Part shown: positions 54,232 through 63,673 of the stretch, in pieces
Position numbering within the stretch: the first letter of the stretch is position 1
Layout of the letters: every line of letters starts with the position of its first letter
Source of the DNA: Methylobacterium fujisawaense
GTDB lineage: Bacteria > Pseudomonadota > Alphaproteobacteria > Rhizobiales > Beijerinckiaceae
Direction: 5' to 3'
DNA length: 64,000 bases
NCBI RefSeq assembly: GCF_014138435.1
Contig: NZ_JACJIM010000007.1
Location: 62,001 to 126,000 of the forward strand
Notes under the pieces: model-generated
Told to the model about the DNA's origin: nothing
Database searches by the model: none
The model's input: the letters and a program-made list of their open reading frames with translations, nothing else
Made by a program: the position numbers and the translations under genes

Positions 54232-54996
54232 ATGTCGTCCGAGATCGAAGCGGATCTGTCCGAAAAGCGCCTCGTCCGCGAGGCCGGTGTCGCCGCGCGC
54301 GTCGCGCAGGCGATCGAGGGGCCGCTCCAAGGCCTCGGCTTCCGGCTGGTCCGGGTGAAGATGTCCAACATCAACGGCTGCACCGTGCAGATCATGGCGG
54401 AGCGGCCGGACGGCTCCTTCACCATCGACGATTGCGAGGCGGTGAGCCGCGCGATCTCGCCGATCCTCGACGTCGACGACCCGGTGGGCGGCGCCTACAA
54501 CCTGGAAGTGTCCTCGCCGGGGATCGACCGGCCGCTGGTGCGGATCTCGGACTTCGCCCGCTGGGTCGGCTACGAGGCCAAGGTCGAGCTGAGCCCGCCG
54601 CTCGACGGGCGCAAGCGCTTCCGCGGCATCCTCGGCGCGCCGGATCTGGACAGGCAGACGGTCCCCATCGAACTGCCCGACGTGAAGGAAGGGCTGCCGA
54701 GCCGCATCGACCTGCCGCTCAAGGACCTCGCCGAGGCCCATCTCGTCCTCACCGACGACTTGATCCGCGAATCGCTCCGCCGCGGCGGACCGCCCCCCGC
54801 GGACGAGGCCGAGGAGACGGATGACGCGGAGCCCGCCGAGGAGCGCGCGGCGCCGCCGGCGCGCAGCCCCTTCCAGCCGAAGGGGCCCCGGAAGGCCAGC
54901 CCCGCGGCCAAGCTCCAGAAGCCGGCGCGGACCGGTCCGAAGAAGCCGGTCGTGACCAAGGCGTCCCGGCTGAAGGACCGCGATTCGCTGCATTGA
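54232..54996 (+). CDS. rimP: ribosome maturation factor RimP
   Basis: A 254-residue protein needed for 30S subunit maturation. The N-terminal domain spans about 20-100 (GLGFRLVRVKMSN, DCEAVSRAISPILDVDDP, YNLEVSSPGIDRPL); the C-terminal SH3-like domain follows (RFRGILGAPD, VPIELPDVKE). The last 60 residues are a charged, Pro/Lys-rich tail beyond the usual length of about 155-200, common in alphaproteobacteria. It is the first gene of the cluster with nusA 64 bp downstream. Confidence 0.94.
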   Translation: MSSEIEADLSEKRLVREAGVAARVAQAIEGPLQGLGFRLVRVKMSNINGCTVQIMAERPDGSFTIDDCEAVSRAISPILDVDDPVGGAYNLEVSSPGIDRPLVRISDFARWVGYEAKVELSPPLDGRKRFRGILGAPDLDRQTVPIELPDVKEGLPSRIDLPLKDLAEAHLVLTDDLIRESLRRGGPPPADEAEETDDAEPAEERAAPPARSPFQPKGPRKASPAAKLQKPARTGPKKPVVTKASRLKDRDSLH

Positions 54997-55060
54997 GACC
55001 CCAATGTCGGCCGCCCGGCGGCCGGCTCGAAGATTTGACGGAAGAGAAGGACCGACACCG

Positions 55061-56704
55061 ATGGCCGTCGTCAGCGCCAACAGGCTCGAACTCCTCCAGA
55101 TCGCCGATGCGGTCGCCCGCGAGAAGGTGATCGACCGCTCCATCGTCATCGACGCGATGGAGGAGGCGATCGCCAAGGCCGCGCGCTCCCGCTACGGCGC
55201 CGAGACCGACGTTCACGCCGAGATCGACCCGAAGACGGGGGCTTTGCGCCTCTCGCGCCACCTCCTGGTCGTCGATCAGGTGGAGAACGACGCCCGCGAG
55301 ATCACCCTGGACCAGGCCCGCCGCTACAACCCGGGGGCGCTGGTCGGCGACGTCATCTCCGACACCCTGCCGCCCTTCGATTTCGGCCGCGTGGCCGCCC
55401 AGTCGGCCAAGCAGGTCATCGTCCAGAAGGTGCGCGACGCCGAGCGCGCCCGCCAGTTCGACGAGTACAAGGACCGCATCGGCGAGATCCTCAACGGCAT
55501 CGTGAAGCGGGTCGAGTACGGCAACGTCATCGTCGATCTCGGCCGCGGCGAGGGCATCGTGCGCCGGGACGAGATGATCCCGCGCGAGACCTTCCGGCCG
55601 GGCGACCGCATCCGCTCCTACCTGTTCGACGTGCGCTCGGAAGTGCGCGGGCCGCAGATCTTCCTGTCGCGCTCGCACCCGCAGTTCATGGCCAAGCTGT
55701 TCGGCCAGGAAGTGCCCGAGATCTACGACGGCATCGTCGAGGTGAAGGCTGTGGCCCGCGACCCGGGCTCCCGCGCCAAGATCGCGGTGATCTCCCGTGA
55801 CGGCAGCATCGACCCGGTGGGCGCCTGCGTCGGCATGCGCGGCTCGCGCGTGCAGGCCGTGGTCGGCGAGCTGCAGGGCGAGAAGATCGACATCATCCCG
55901 TGGTCCGAGGACGAGGCGACCTTCATCGTCAACGCCCTCCAGCCCGCCGAGGTGGTGAAGGTGGTGCTCGACGAGGAGGCCGACCGCATCGAGGTGGTGG
56001 TGCCGGACGACCAGCTGTCGCTGGCCATCGGCCGCCGCGGCCAGAACGTGCGCCTCGCCTCCCAGCTCACCGGCTGGGACATCGACATCCTCACCGAGGC
56101 CGAGGAGTCGGAGCGCCGCCAGAAGGAGTTCGCCGAGCGGACCCAGGTCTTCATGGAGGCGCTGGACGTCGACGAGACCGTCGGCCAGCTGCTCGCGGCG
56201 GAAGGCTTCCGCAACGTCGAGGAGATCGCCTACGTCGACATCCAGGAGCTCTCCGGCATCCAGGGTCTCGACGAGGAGACCGGCACCGAGATCCAGGCCC
56301 GCGCCCAGGACCACCTCGCCCGGATCGAGCAGGCTCACGACGCCCGCCGCACCGAGCTCGGCGTCGCCGACGAGCTCCGCGAGATCGAGGGCATCACCAC
56401 GCCCATGATGGTCGCCCTCGGCGAGAACGACGTGAAGAGCGTCGAGGATCTGGCGGGCTGCGCCACCGATGATCTCGTCGGCTACACGGAAGGCCGCGGC
56501 CCCGAAGCGGTGCGTCATGCGGGCTACCTCGACGGCTTCGACCTGTCCCGCGCCGAGGCGGAAGCTCTGATCATGGCCGCCCGCCTCAAGGCCGGCTGGA
56601 TCGAGGCGCTGCCGGAGCCGGAAGGCGAAGACGGTGCCGAGGAAGGGGCCGAGGAAGGGGCCGAGGCGGCCGAGGGCGAAGAAGCCGCCCGGGCCGAGGG
56701 CTGA
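55061..56704 (+). CDS. nusA: transcription termination/antitermination factor NusA
   Basis: A 547-residue protein that binds RNA polymerase and modulates pausing, termination and antitermination. Order of domains: N-terminal polymerase-binding domain (1-130), S1 (about 135-200, GIVKRVEYGNVIVDLGRGEG), two KH domains (about 205-345, with GACVGMRGSRVQAV and AIGRRGQNVRLAS), then two helix-hairpin-helix acidic-repeat modules (about 365-520) and an acidic tail. The full alphaproteobacterial length is present. Confidence 0.96.
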   Translation: MAVVSANRLELLQIADAVAREKVIDRSIVIDAMEEAIAKAARSRYGAETDVHAEIDPKTGALRLSRHLLVVDQVENDAREITLDQARRYNPGALVGDVISDTLPPFDFGRVAAQSAKQVIVQKVRDAERARQFDEYKDRIGEILNGIVKRVEYGNVIVDLGRGEGIVRRDEMIPRETFRPGDRIRSYLFDVRSEVRGPQIFLSRSHPQFMAKLFGQEVPEIYDGIVEVKAVARDPGSRAKIAVISRDGSIDPVGACVGMRGSRVQAVVGELQGEKIDIIPWSEDEATFIVNALQPAEVVKVVLDEEADRIEVVVPDDQLSLAIGRRGQNVRLASQLTGWDIDILTEAEESERRQKEFAERTQVFMEALDVDETVGQLLAAEGFRNVEEIAYVDIQELSGIQGLDEETGTEIQARAQDHLARIEQAHDARRTELGVADELREIEGITTPMMVALGENDVKSVEDLAGCATDDLVGYTEGRGPEAVRHAGYLDGFDLSRAEAEALIMAARLKAGWIEALPEPEGEDGAEEGAEEGAEAAEGEEAARAEG

Positions 56705-56729
56705 GCCGAAGGCCGGCGGCGGAAACGCG

Positions 56730-57452
56730 ATGGTCGCGGACGACACGACCCTGCCCGAGGACGGGCTGGCTGCCGGGGGGCTCGATGCCGGCCCTGGCCG
56801 CCGCGCGCCCGAGCGGACCTGCCTCGTCACGCGCGTCGCCCAGGCGCCGGAGGCGATGATCCGGTTCGTGCGCGGGCCGGACGGCAGCGTCGTCCCCGAC
56901 CTGCGCGCCAAGCTCCCGGGGCGCGGCGCCTGGATCAGCGCCCGGCGCGAGGCGGTCGCCACCGCCGTGCGCAAGAATCTTTTCTCGCGGGCCTTCAAGG
57001 GGCCGACCCCGGCCGCGCCCGATCTGCCGGACCGGATCGCCGCGGGGCTCCGGGAGGATCTGCGGCAGGCCATCGCGCTCGCCAACAAGGCGGGCTGCAT
57101 CGTCGCGGGCTTCTCGAAGGTCGAGGCGGCGATCGGCGGCCAGCCCGGTGCCATCGCGGTGATCCACGCCGCCGAGGCGAGCCCGGATGGCCGGCGGAAG
57201 ATCGCGTCGGCCTTGCACAGGCGCCATGGCGAGGCCATGTCAAGGATCCCGATCATCGATGACCTGTTCGAAGACGAATTGGACATGGCTTTAGGTCGGG
57301 GTCATGTGATACACGCTGCGCTCGTCGCAGGAGCCGGAGCCGCCGGCTGCCTGTCGCGTTGGCGTCGGCTACGCTCCTTCGAGGGCGCCGCCGCGGCGAC
57401 CGGGGAGCCCGATCCAGCCCGAATCGGCGGGATCGATGAAGCCTCACGTTGA
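56730..57452 (+). CDS. YlxR (DUF448) and L7Ae-like fusion RNA-binding protein
   Basis: A 240-residue protein combining YlxR (RTCLVTRVAQAPEAMIRFVR, then LPGRGAWISARREAV) at about residues 25-95 with an L7Ae/YlxQ-like domain from about 110 (EDLRQAIALANKAGCIVAGFSKVEAAI). In Bacillus these are two adjacent genes; in alphaproteobacteria they are commonly fused. It lies between nusA and infB as usual and probably binds RNA or ribosomes. The exact role is unsettled. Confidence 0.9.
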   Translation: MVADDTTLPEDGLAAGGLDAGPGRRAPERTCLVTRVAQAPEAMIRFVRGPDGSVVPDLRAKLPGRGAWISARREAVATAVRKNLFSRAFKGPTPAAPDLPDRIAAGLREDLRQAIALANKAGCIVAGFSKVEAAIGGQPGAIAVIHAAEASPDGRRKIASALHRRHGEAMSRIPIIDDLFEDELDMALGRGHVIHAALVAGAGAAGCLSRWRRLRSFEGAAAATGEPDPARIGGIDEASR

Positions 57453-57528
57453 CGACGCAGGACGGATTTGGCCGGCGCCACCGGGCGTCGGTTCACGGGA
57501 CGATGGAAACCCTCAGGGTTCAGGCTGA

Positions 57529-60453
57529 ATGAGCGATACGAATAACCCGGGCGACAAGACTCTGAATCGGACTTCCCCGAAGCCGCTTTCCCTCAAGCGG
57601 CCGATCGAGGCGGGCACCGTGCGTCAGAGCTTCTCCCATGGCCGCTCCAAGCAGGTCGTGGTCGAGACGGTGAAGCGCCGCGTGATCGGCGCGGCTCCGG
57701 CCGCTCCTGCCCGTGAGCCTGCACCCGCACCGCGTCCGGCACCGGCCGCGCCCGCGGCCGCGGCCCCCCGTCCGGCCCAGCGGCCGGCCTCGGGTGTGGT
57801 CCTGCGCACGCTGAGCGAACAGGAGAGCGCCGCCCGCGCGGCAGCCCTCGCCGACGCGCAGCGCCGTGAGGCCGAGGCCCGCCGCAAGGCCGAGGCCGAG
57901 GCCGAGGCGCGCCGCCGCGAAGCCGAGGAGCAGGCCCGCCGCGAACGCGAGGCCGCCGAGGCCCGCCGCCGCGAGGAGGAGGAGCGCAAGGCCGCGGCTG
58001 CGGCAGCCGCCGCTGCGGCGGCTGAGGCCGCCAAGGCTGCTGAAAAGGCAGCCGAAGCCCAGGCAGCCGCACCCGCTCCCGCCCCCACCGCCGCCGCGCC
58101 TGCCGCCGCTGCACCTGCCCGTCCGGCCGAAGCGCCTGCCGCGCCGCCGGCCGCTGCCCGTCCGGCCGCGGCTGCGCCCGCGCGCCCGGCCGCTGCGCCG
58201 GCCCGTCCGGCCGCCGCGCGTCCGGCTGCGCCCGCCTCGGCTCCGGCCGCGCCGCGCCCCCCGCTGACGCCCCGACCCTCCACGGGCGAGCCGCGCAAGA
58301 CGATCACGGCCGATTCGCGCAAGCCGCGCGATCTCAACTTCATGGCCAAGCCCGCTCCGGCGCCCGAGCCCGAGAAGAGCGCGACGCCGGCGACCGCCGC
58401 CCGTCCCGCCGGTGCCGGTGCCGCGGCGCGGCCGGCCGGTCGCGGTGCCCAGACCAACGACGACGAGTCCGAGACCAAGCGGGTCATCCGCCGTCCCGGC
58501 ATGCCGCTCAAGATCATCACGCCGCCCAAGACGCCGAAGTCTCCGGGCGGTGACCGCAACCGCGGTCGCCTGACCATCGCCAACGCCACCTCGGGCGAGG
58601 ACGAGCGGACACGCTCGGTCGCCTCGTTCCGCCGCCGCCAGCAGCGCATGAGCGGCCGCGGTCAGGTGGAGCAGAAGGAGAAGCTGTCCCGCGAGGTGAC
58701 AATCCCCGAGACGATCACGATCCAGGAACTCGCCAACCGCATGTCGGAGCGGGCCGTCGACGTGATCCGCATGCTGATGAAGCAGGGCCAGATCCACAAG
58801 ATCACCGACGTGATCGATTCGGACACCGCCCAGCTCATCGCCGAGGAGCTCGGTCACACGGTCCGTCGCGTCGCCGAATCCGATGTCGAGGAGGGCCTGT
58901 CGTCCGACGAGCCGGATCTGGAGGAGGATCTCGATCCCCGTCCGCCGGTGGTCACCATCATGGGCCACGTCGATCACGGCAAGACGTCGCTGCTCGACGC
59001 GATCCGCAAGGCGAACGTGGTCGAGGGCGAGGCCGGCGGCATCACCCAGCACATCGGCGCCTATCAGGTCGCGTCGCCGTCCGGCGACATGATCACCTTC
59101 ATCGACACCCCGGGCCACGCGGCGTTCACGTCGATGCGCGCCCGCGGCGCCAAGGTCACCGACATCGTCGTGGTCGTGGTCGCGGCCGATGACGGCGTCA
59201 TGCCCCAGACCATCGAGGCCATCCAGCACGCCAAGGCGGCCGGTGTCCCGCTGATCATCGCGGTCAACAAAATCGACAAGCCGGATGCCAAGCCGGAGCG
59301 GGTTCGCACCGAGCTGCTGCAGCACGACATCCAGGTCGAGTCGATGGGCGGTGAGACCCTCGAGTTCGAGGTCTCGGCCAAGACCGGCGAAGGACTGCCG
59401 GAGCTTCTGGAGGGTATCCAGATCCAGGCCGAGATCATGAACCTGCGCGCCAACGAGAAGCGCGACGGCGAGGGGACGGTCATCGAGGCGCAGCTCGACC
59501 GCGGTCGCGGCCCCGTGGCCACGGTCCTGGTCCAGCGCGGTACCCTGTTCACCGGCGACATCGTCGTGGCGGGCGCCGAGTGGGGCCGCGTGCGCGCCCT
59601 GATCGACGACCTCGGCGAGAACGTCCAGTACGCCGGGCCTTCGGTCCCCGTGGAGGTGCTGGGCTTCAACGGCACGCCGGACGCCGGCGACCGCGTGACC
59701 GTGGTGCCGAGCGAGGCCCGCGCCCGCGAGGTTACCGAGTACCGCGCCCGCCAGAAGCGCGAGCGTCAGAACGCCCGGACCGGCGGCGCCAACCGGTCGC
59801 TCGTCGATATGATGCGCGACCTCAAGGAAGGCGCCGGCCGGAAGGAACTGCCGGTCGTCATCAAGGGCGACGTGCAGGGCTCGGTCGAGGCGATCTCGGG
59901 CGCGCTGGAGAAGCTCGGCAACGACGAGGTCGCGGCCCGCATCCTCCTGGCGGGTGTCGGCGGCATCACCGAGTCGGACATCACCCTGGCGCAGGCCTCC
60001 AAGGCGGTGGTTATCGGCTTCAACGTGCGCGCCCTCAAGGAGGCCCGCGAGGCCGCCGAGCGGGCCGGCATCGAGATCCGGTACTACAACATCATCTACG
60101 ACCTCGTGGACGACATCAAAGCCACGCTGTCGGGGATGCTGCCGCCGACGCTCCGCGAGGAGCGCCTGGGCGAGGCCGTCATCCAGGAGGTCTTCGAGGT
60201 CTCGAAGGTCGGCAAGGTCGCGGGTTGCCGCGTCCAGGACGGCATCGTCGAGCGCGGCGCCCATGTCCGCCTGATCCGCGACAGCGTCGTGATCCACGAG
60301 GGCAAGCTGAAGACCCTCAAGCGCTTCAAGGACGATGCGAAGGAAGTCACCTCCGGCCAGGAGTGCGGCATGGCCTTCGAGAACTTCGAGAACATGCGCG
60401 CCGGCGATGTGATCGAGTGCTACCGGGTCGAGGAGATCCGCCGCACCCTCTGA
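57529..60453 (+). CDS. infB: translation initiation factor IF-2
   Basis: A 974-residue GTPase that places initiator tRNA on the 30S subunit. The N-terminal 390 residues are Ala/Pro/Arg/Glu-rich, with a highly charged coiled coil (AEARRKAEAEAEARRREAEE). The G domain has GHVDHGKTS (G1, near residue 480), DTPGHAAF (G3) and NKIDKP (G4). Domains II-IV follow, ending in ECYRVEEIRRTL. Length is within the alphaproteobacterial range. Confidence 0.97.
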   Translation: MSDTNNPGDKTLNRTSPKPLSLKRPIEAGTVRQSFSHGRSKQVVVETVKRRVIGAAPAAPAREPAPAPRPAPAAPAAAAPRPAQRPASGVVLRTLSEQESAARAAALADAQRREAEARRKAEAEAEARRREAEEQARREREAAEARRREEEERKAAAAAAAAAAAEAAKAAEKAAEAQAAAPAPAPTAAAPAAAAPARPAEAPAAPPAAARPAAAAPARPAAAPARPAAARPAAPASAPAAPRPPLTPRPSTGEPRKTITADSRKPRDLNFMAKPAPAPEPEKSATPATAARPAGAGAAARPAGRGAQTNDDESETKRVIRRPGMPLKIITPPKTPKSPGGDRNRGRLTIANATSGEDERTRSVASFRRRQQRMSGRGQVEQKEKLSREVTIPETITIQELANRMSERAVDVIRMLMKQGQIHKITDVIDSDTAQLIAEELGHTVRRVAESDVEEGLSSDEPDLEEDLDPRPPVVTIMGHVDHGKTSLLDAIRKANVVEGEAGGITQHIGAYQVASPSGDMITFIDTPGHAAFTSMRARGAKVTDIVVVVVAADDGVMPQTIEAIQHAKAAGVPLIIAVNKIDKPDAKPERVRTELLQHDIQVESMGGETLEFEVSAKTGEGLPELLEGIQIQAEIMNLRANEKRDGEGTVIEAQLDRGRGPVATVLVQRGTLFTGDIVVAGAEWGRVRALIDDLGENVQYAGPSVPVEVLGFNGTPDAGDRVTVVPSEARAREVTEYRARQKRERQNARTGGANRSLVDMMRDLKEGAGRKELPVVIKGDVQGSVEAISGALEKLGNDEVAARILLAGVGGITESDITLAQASKAVVIGFNVRALKEAREAAERAGIEIRYYNIIYDLVDDIKATLSGMLPPTLREERLGEAVIQEVFEVSKVGKVAGCRVQDGIVERGAHVRLIRDSVVIHEGKLKTLKRFKDDAKEVTSGQECGMAFENFENMRAGDVIECYRVEEIRRTL

Positions 60454-60476
60454 CACGCCGGACTCATCCGGACAGG

Positions 60477-60512
60477 GCGGCCGCGGCACCTGCCGCGGCC
60501 GTCTTTTCGTTT
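60477..60512 (+). terminator. intrinsic terminator between infB and rbfA
   Basis: A 12-bp stem (core GGCCGCGGCA-CC-TGCCGCGGCC, 60477-60502) is followed by a T-rich stretch (gtcttttcgtttt). It begins 24 bp after the infB stop, so rbfA-truB may be expressed partly from its own promoter or by read-through. Confidence 0.75.
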
Positions 60513-60556
60513 TCAGGACGTGAGCCGTCCGCTCCGGCGGAAAGGCCCGAGACAGA

Positions 60557-60985
60557 ATGGCCCAGAAACCGACTTCCACCGGCCCCTCGCAGCGCCAGCA
60601 GCGCGTGGCCGAACTCGTGCGCCACGCGCTCGCCGAGGTGCTCCAGCGCGGCGACATCCAAGATCCGGTGCTCGGCACGCATGTCGTGACCGTCCCGGAG
60701 GTGCGGATGTCGCCCGACCTGAAGCTCGCCACCGCCTACGTGATGCCGCTCGGCGGTCTCGACGAGGCGCCGGTGATCGCCGCCCTGGAGCGTCACCGGA
60801 AGGTGCTGCGCCAGGAGGTGGCGCGGCGGGTGAACCTGAAATTCGCCCCGGAGCTGCGGTTCCGACGGGACGAGACCTTCGACGAGGCGGCCCGCATCGA
60901 CAAGCTGCTGCGGGACGAGCGGGTCCAGCGCGACCTTGAGACCGGGCACGAGGACGACGAACCGGAGACCGGGACGGGGCATTGA
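60557..60985 (+). CDS. rbfA: ribosome-binding factor A
   Basis: A 142-residue KH-fold protein that acts late in 30S maturation and cold adaptation. QRQQRVAELVRHALAEVLQRG at the N-terminus, VTVPEVRMSPDLKLATAYV in the middle and RFRRDETFDEAARIDKLL near the end are classic. The C-terminal tail is acidic. It follows the infB terminator and precedes truB by 55 bp. Confidence 0.94.
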   Translation: MAQKPTSTGPSQRQQRVAELVRHALAEVLQRGDIQDPVLGTHVVTVPEVRMSPDLKLATAYVMPLGGLDEAPVIAALERHRKVLRQEVARRVNLKFAPELRFRRDETFDEAARIDKLLRDERVQRDLETGHEDDEPETGTGH

Positions 60986-61040
60986 GTCCCGATACCCAAC
61001 AGAAAGGGACGGGGCATCGACCCCGGGGGACAACGCGGAC

Positions 61041-62069
61041 ATGACGGTTTCCATGGAAGATCTTCCGCCGGCCGAGCACCAGGCTCCCGTGCCGGGCGCT
61101 GAGCGTCGTGGCCCGGAGGGCCGCCGTCCGCAGCGCGGGCCGCGTCCCGACCGCCCGAAGCGCCGGGACGTCTCGGGCTGGGTGATCCTCGACAAGCATG
61201 TCGGCATGACCTCGACCCATGCGGTCGCGGTGGTGAAGCGCGCCTTCAACGCCAAGAAGGCGGGCCATGCCGGCACCCTCGATCCGCTGGCCTCCGGCAT
61301 CCTGCCGATCGCCCTCGGCGAGGCGACCAAGACCGTCCCGTTCGTGATGGACGGCCGGAAGGCCTATCGGTTCACCGTGCAGTGGGGCATCGAGACCGAT
61401 ACCGACGATGCCGAGGGGCGTCCCGTGGCCACCAGCGAGACCCGCCCGGACCGTGCGGCGGTCGAGGCCGCGCTCCCAGCCTTCGTGGGCGCCATCGAGC
61501 AGGTGCCGCCGCGCTACTCGGCGATCAAGATCCAGGGCGAGCGCGCCTACGACCTCGCCCGCGAGGGCGAGGTGGTGGAACTCGTGGCCCGGCCGGTGCA
61601 GATCGACCGGCTCGCGGTGGTCGAGCATGACGGCGAGCGCACCGTGATCGAGGCGGAGTGCGGCAAGGGCACCTACGTGCGGGCGCTGGCCCGCGACCTC
61701 GGCCGGATGCTCGGCTGCTACGGCCATGTGGCGGCCCTGCGCCGGACCCGTGTCGGTCCCTTCTCCGAGGCCGAGGCCTGCCCGGTCTCGGCCCTGACCG
61801 ACGGCAGCCCGGAGGCGGCGCTCGCCTATCTGCGTCCGGTGGAGACGGCCCTCGATGCCATCCCGGAAGTCGCGGTCTCCCGTGATCTGGGCCTGCGCCT
61901 GATGCGGGGCCAGCCGGTGATCCTGCGGGGCCGGGACGCCCCCGTCGAGGGCAAGGCCTTCGCAACCTGTGCTGGCATTCTGGTCGCCGTCGGCGATGTG
62001 GAGCGCGGCGAACTGATCCCCCACCGGGTGTTCCACCTCGGCGGCACGGCTCCTGGCCGCAGCGCCTGA
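61041..62069 (+). CDS. truB: tRNA pseudouridine(55) synthase
   Basis: A 342-residue enzyme making pseudouridine 55 in the T-loop of tRNAs. The catalytic aspartate is D81 in GHAGTLDPLASGIL. Other family blocks: GWVILDKHVGMTSTHAV, RRVSAIKI-like PPRYSAIKIQGERAYDLAR and CGKGTYVRALARDLG. The first 40 residues are a charged extension. I chose the ATG at 61041; the rest of the frame upstream has no resemblance to TruB. Confidence 0.95.
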   Translation: MTVSMEDLPPAEHQAPVPGAERRGPEGRRPQRGPRPDRPKRRDVSGWVILDKHVGMTSTHAVAVVKRAFNAKKAGHAGTLDPLASGILPIALGEATKTVPFVMDGRKAYRFTVQWGIETDTDDAEGRPVATSETRPDRAAVEAALPAFVGAIEQVPPRYSAIKIQGERAYDLAREGEVVELVARPVQIDRLAVVEHDGERTVIEAECGKGTYVRALARDLGRMLGCYGHVAALRRTRVGPFSEAEACPVSALTDGSPEAALAYLRPVETALDAIPEVAVSRDLGLRLMRGQPVILRGRDAPVEGKAFATCAGILVAVGDVERGELIPHRVFHLGGTAPGRSA

Positions 62070-62075
62070 AACGCC

Positions 62076-62110
62076 GGCTCCGCACCGCCCGGTCCGGCGC
62101 GTGCGGAGCC
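62076..62110 (+). terminator. hairpin after truB
   Basis: GGCTCCGCAC (62076-62085) and GTGCGGAGCC (62101-62110) are perfect complements around a 15-base loop, starting 6 bp after the truB stop. There is no T-run. Likely end of the operon. No rpsO gene follows within the window, although truB-rpsO is a common order. Confidence 0.5.
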
Positions 62111-62197
62111 CCGCCCGGTCCGTGCCGCCCTGAGACGTGATCGCGCAGGCGGAACGAACCTCGGCCGTACCGCTTTGGCTCCGGCGAACGGTCCGGG

Positions 62198-63589
62198 ATG
62201 CTCATGCGCGAACTCGACTACGACGTGGCGGTGATCGGTGCCGGCACAGCCGGCATCGCCGCCCATCGCGCCGCTTCGGCCGCGGGGGCGCGGTCGGTGC
62301 TGATCGAGCGCGGGCCCGGCGGGACGACCTGCGCGCGCGTCGGCTGCATGCCGTCGAAGCTCCTGATCGCCGCGGGCGCTGCCGCCCACGCGGCCCGCAC
62401 CACCGGGCTGTTCGGCATCCGGGTCTCCGGCGTCACGGTGGACGGGCCTGCGGTGCTGCGGCGTCTCCGGTCGGAGCGCGACCGGTTCGTCGCCAGCGTC
62501 GTCGACGGTCTCGCGGATCTCCCCGAGGGCGAACGCCTCGGCGGCACCGCCCGATTCGAGAGCGACCGCACGCTGGTGATCGGAGACGCCATCCGGATCC
62601 GCTTCCGGGCGGCGGTCATCGCCACCGGGTCGAGCCCGATCGTGCCGGAAGCCCTGCAGGGTCTCGGCGCGCGCGTCCTGACCACCGATACCCTCTTCGA
62701 AATCCCCGATCTCCCGGATTCGCTGGCCATTCTCGGGGCCGGGCCCGTGGGAATCGAGATCGCCCAGGCGATGGCGCGGCTCGGTGTCGCCGTCACGGTG
62801 ATCGATGCGGGTGACACCGTCGCCGGCTTGAGCGAGCCGGAACTCGCCCGGCAGGCCGCCGCGATCTTCGGCGCGGACCTGGATCTTCACCTCGGTGCCG
62901 CGGTTCGGACGGCAGCGCCGGACGGCGACGGCGTATCCCTGCACTGGATCGACCGTGACGGGCGCGAACAGGTCACGCGGGCGTCGCGGGTGCTGGCCGC
63001 CACCGGCCGGGCCCCCAACTTGGATGCCTTGCGGCTTGAGGCGGCGGGCCTCCGCCGCGACGAAGACGGAGTGCCGGAATTCGACCGGCGCAGCCTCGTC
63101 TGCGCGGGCGCGCCGATCCTGATCGCGGGCGATGCCGATGGCTGGCGCCCTGTCCTGCACGAGGCCAGCCGCCAGGGCAGGATCGCGGGGGGTAACGCTG
63201 CCGCCCTGGCCGCGGGCCGCCCGGTCGCGGCCCCCGCCCCCTGGACCCGCCTCGCCATGGTTTTTACCCATCCTCAGGCGGCGGTGATCGGCGCCCCCTA
63301 CGATCCGGAGAATGCGGGACGGGTCGTCGGCACGATGGACTTCTCGGATCAGGGCCGCGCCCGCGTCGAGGGGACGAATCGCGGCGGCATCCGGCTCTGG
63401 GCCGACCGGTCGGGGCACCTCCTCGGCGGCGAGATGCTCGGACCGTCCGTAGAGCACCTCGCGCACCTGCTCACCTACGCAGTCGCGCACAAGCAGACCG
63501 CCGAGACCCTGCACGATCAGCCAGTGTACCACCCTACGGTTGAGGAAGGGCTGTTCAGGGCGATGTCTAAGATCGTACAGAGCACTTGA
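62198..63589 (+). CDS. dihydrolipoamide dehydrogenase-like disulfide oxidoreductase
   Basis: A 463-residue FAD/NAD(P) flavoprotein of the class I disulfide oxidoreductases. FAD motif GAGTAGIAA near residue 14; redox-active cysteines C45 and C50 in CARVGCMPSK; NAD(P) motif ILGAGPVGIEIAQ; and the C-terminal catalytic pair H445/E450 in YHPTVEEGL. These are complete, so it is probably active. The sequence is away from the main Lpd of the dehydrogenase complexes, and no E1/E2 genes are nearby. An ATG at 62204 is also possible. Substrate unknown. Confidence 0.88.
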   Translation: MLMRELDYDVAVIGAGTAGIAAHRAASAAGARSVLIERGPGGTTCARVGCMPSKLLIAAGAAAHAARTTGLFGIRVSGVTVDGPAVLRRLRSERDRFVASVVDGLADLPEGERLGGTARFESDRTLVIGDAIRIRFRAAVIATGSSPIVPEALQGLGARVLTTDTLFEIPDLPDSLAILGAGPVGIEIAQAMARLGVAVTVIDAGDTVAGLSEPELARQAAAIFGADLDLHLGAAVRTAAPDGDGVSLHWIDRDGREQVTRASRVLAATGRAPNLDALRLEAAGLRRDEDGVPEFDRRSLVCAGAPILIAGDADGWRPVLHEASRQGRIAGGNAAALAAGRPVAAPAPWTRLAMVFTHPQAAVIGAPYDPENAGRVVGTMDFSDQGRARVEGTNRGGIRLWADRSGHLLGGEMLGPSVEHLAHLLTYAVAHKQTAETLHDQPVYHPTVEEGLFRAMSKIVQST

Positions 63590-63673
63590 GGTTTTGATCT
63601 TGCTGACATCACAAGCATTGCGCTCGGCCCATCCCGTCGCCATACCCAGTTGAATGAGCCGGTTTCGCTCCTG

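Noticed and set aside
57520..60732. A 1070-codon leftward open frame opposite infB
   Set aside because: It is the antisense shadow of IF-2, which has all G motifs; there is no domain in the antisense translation.
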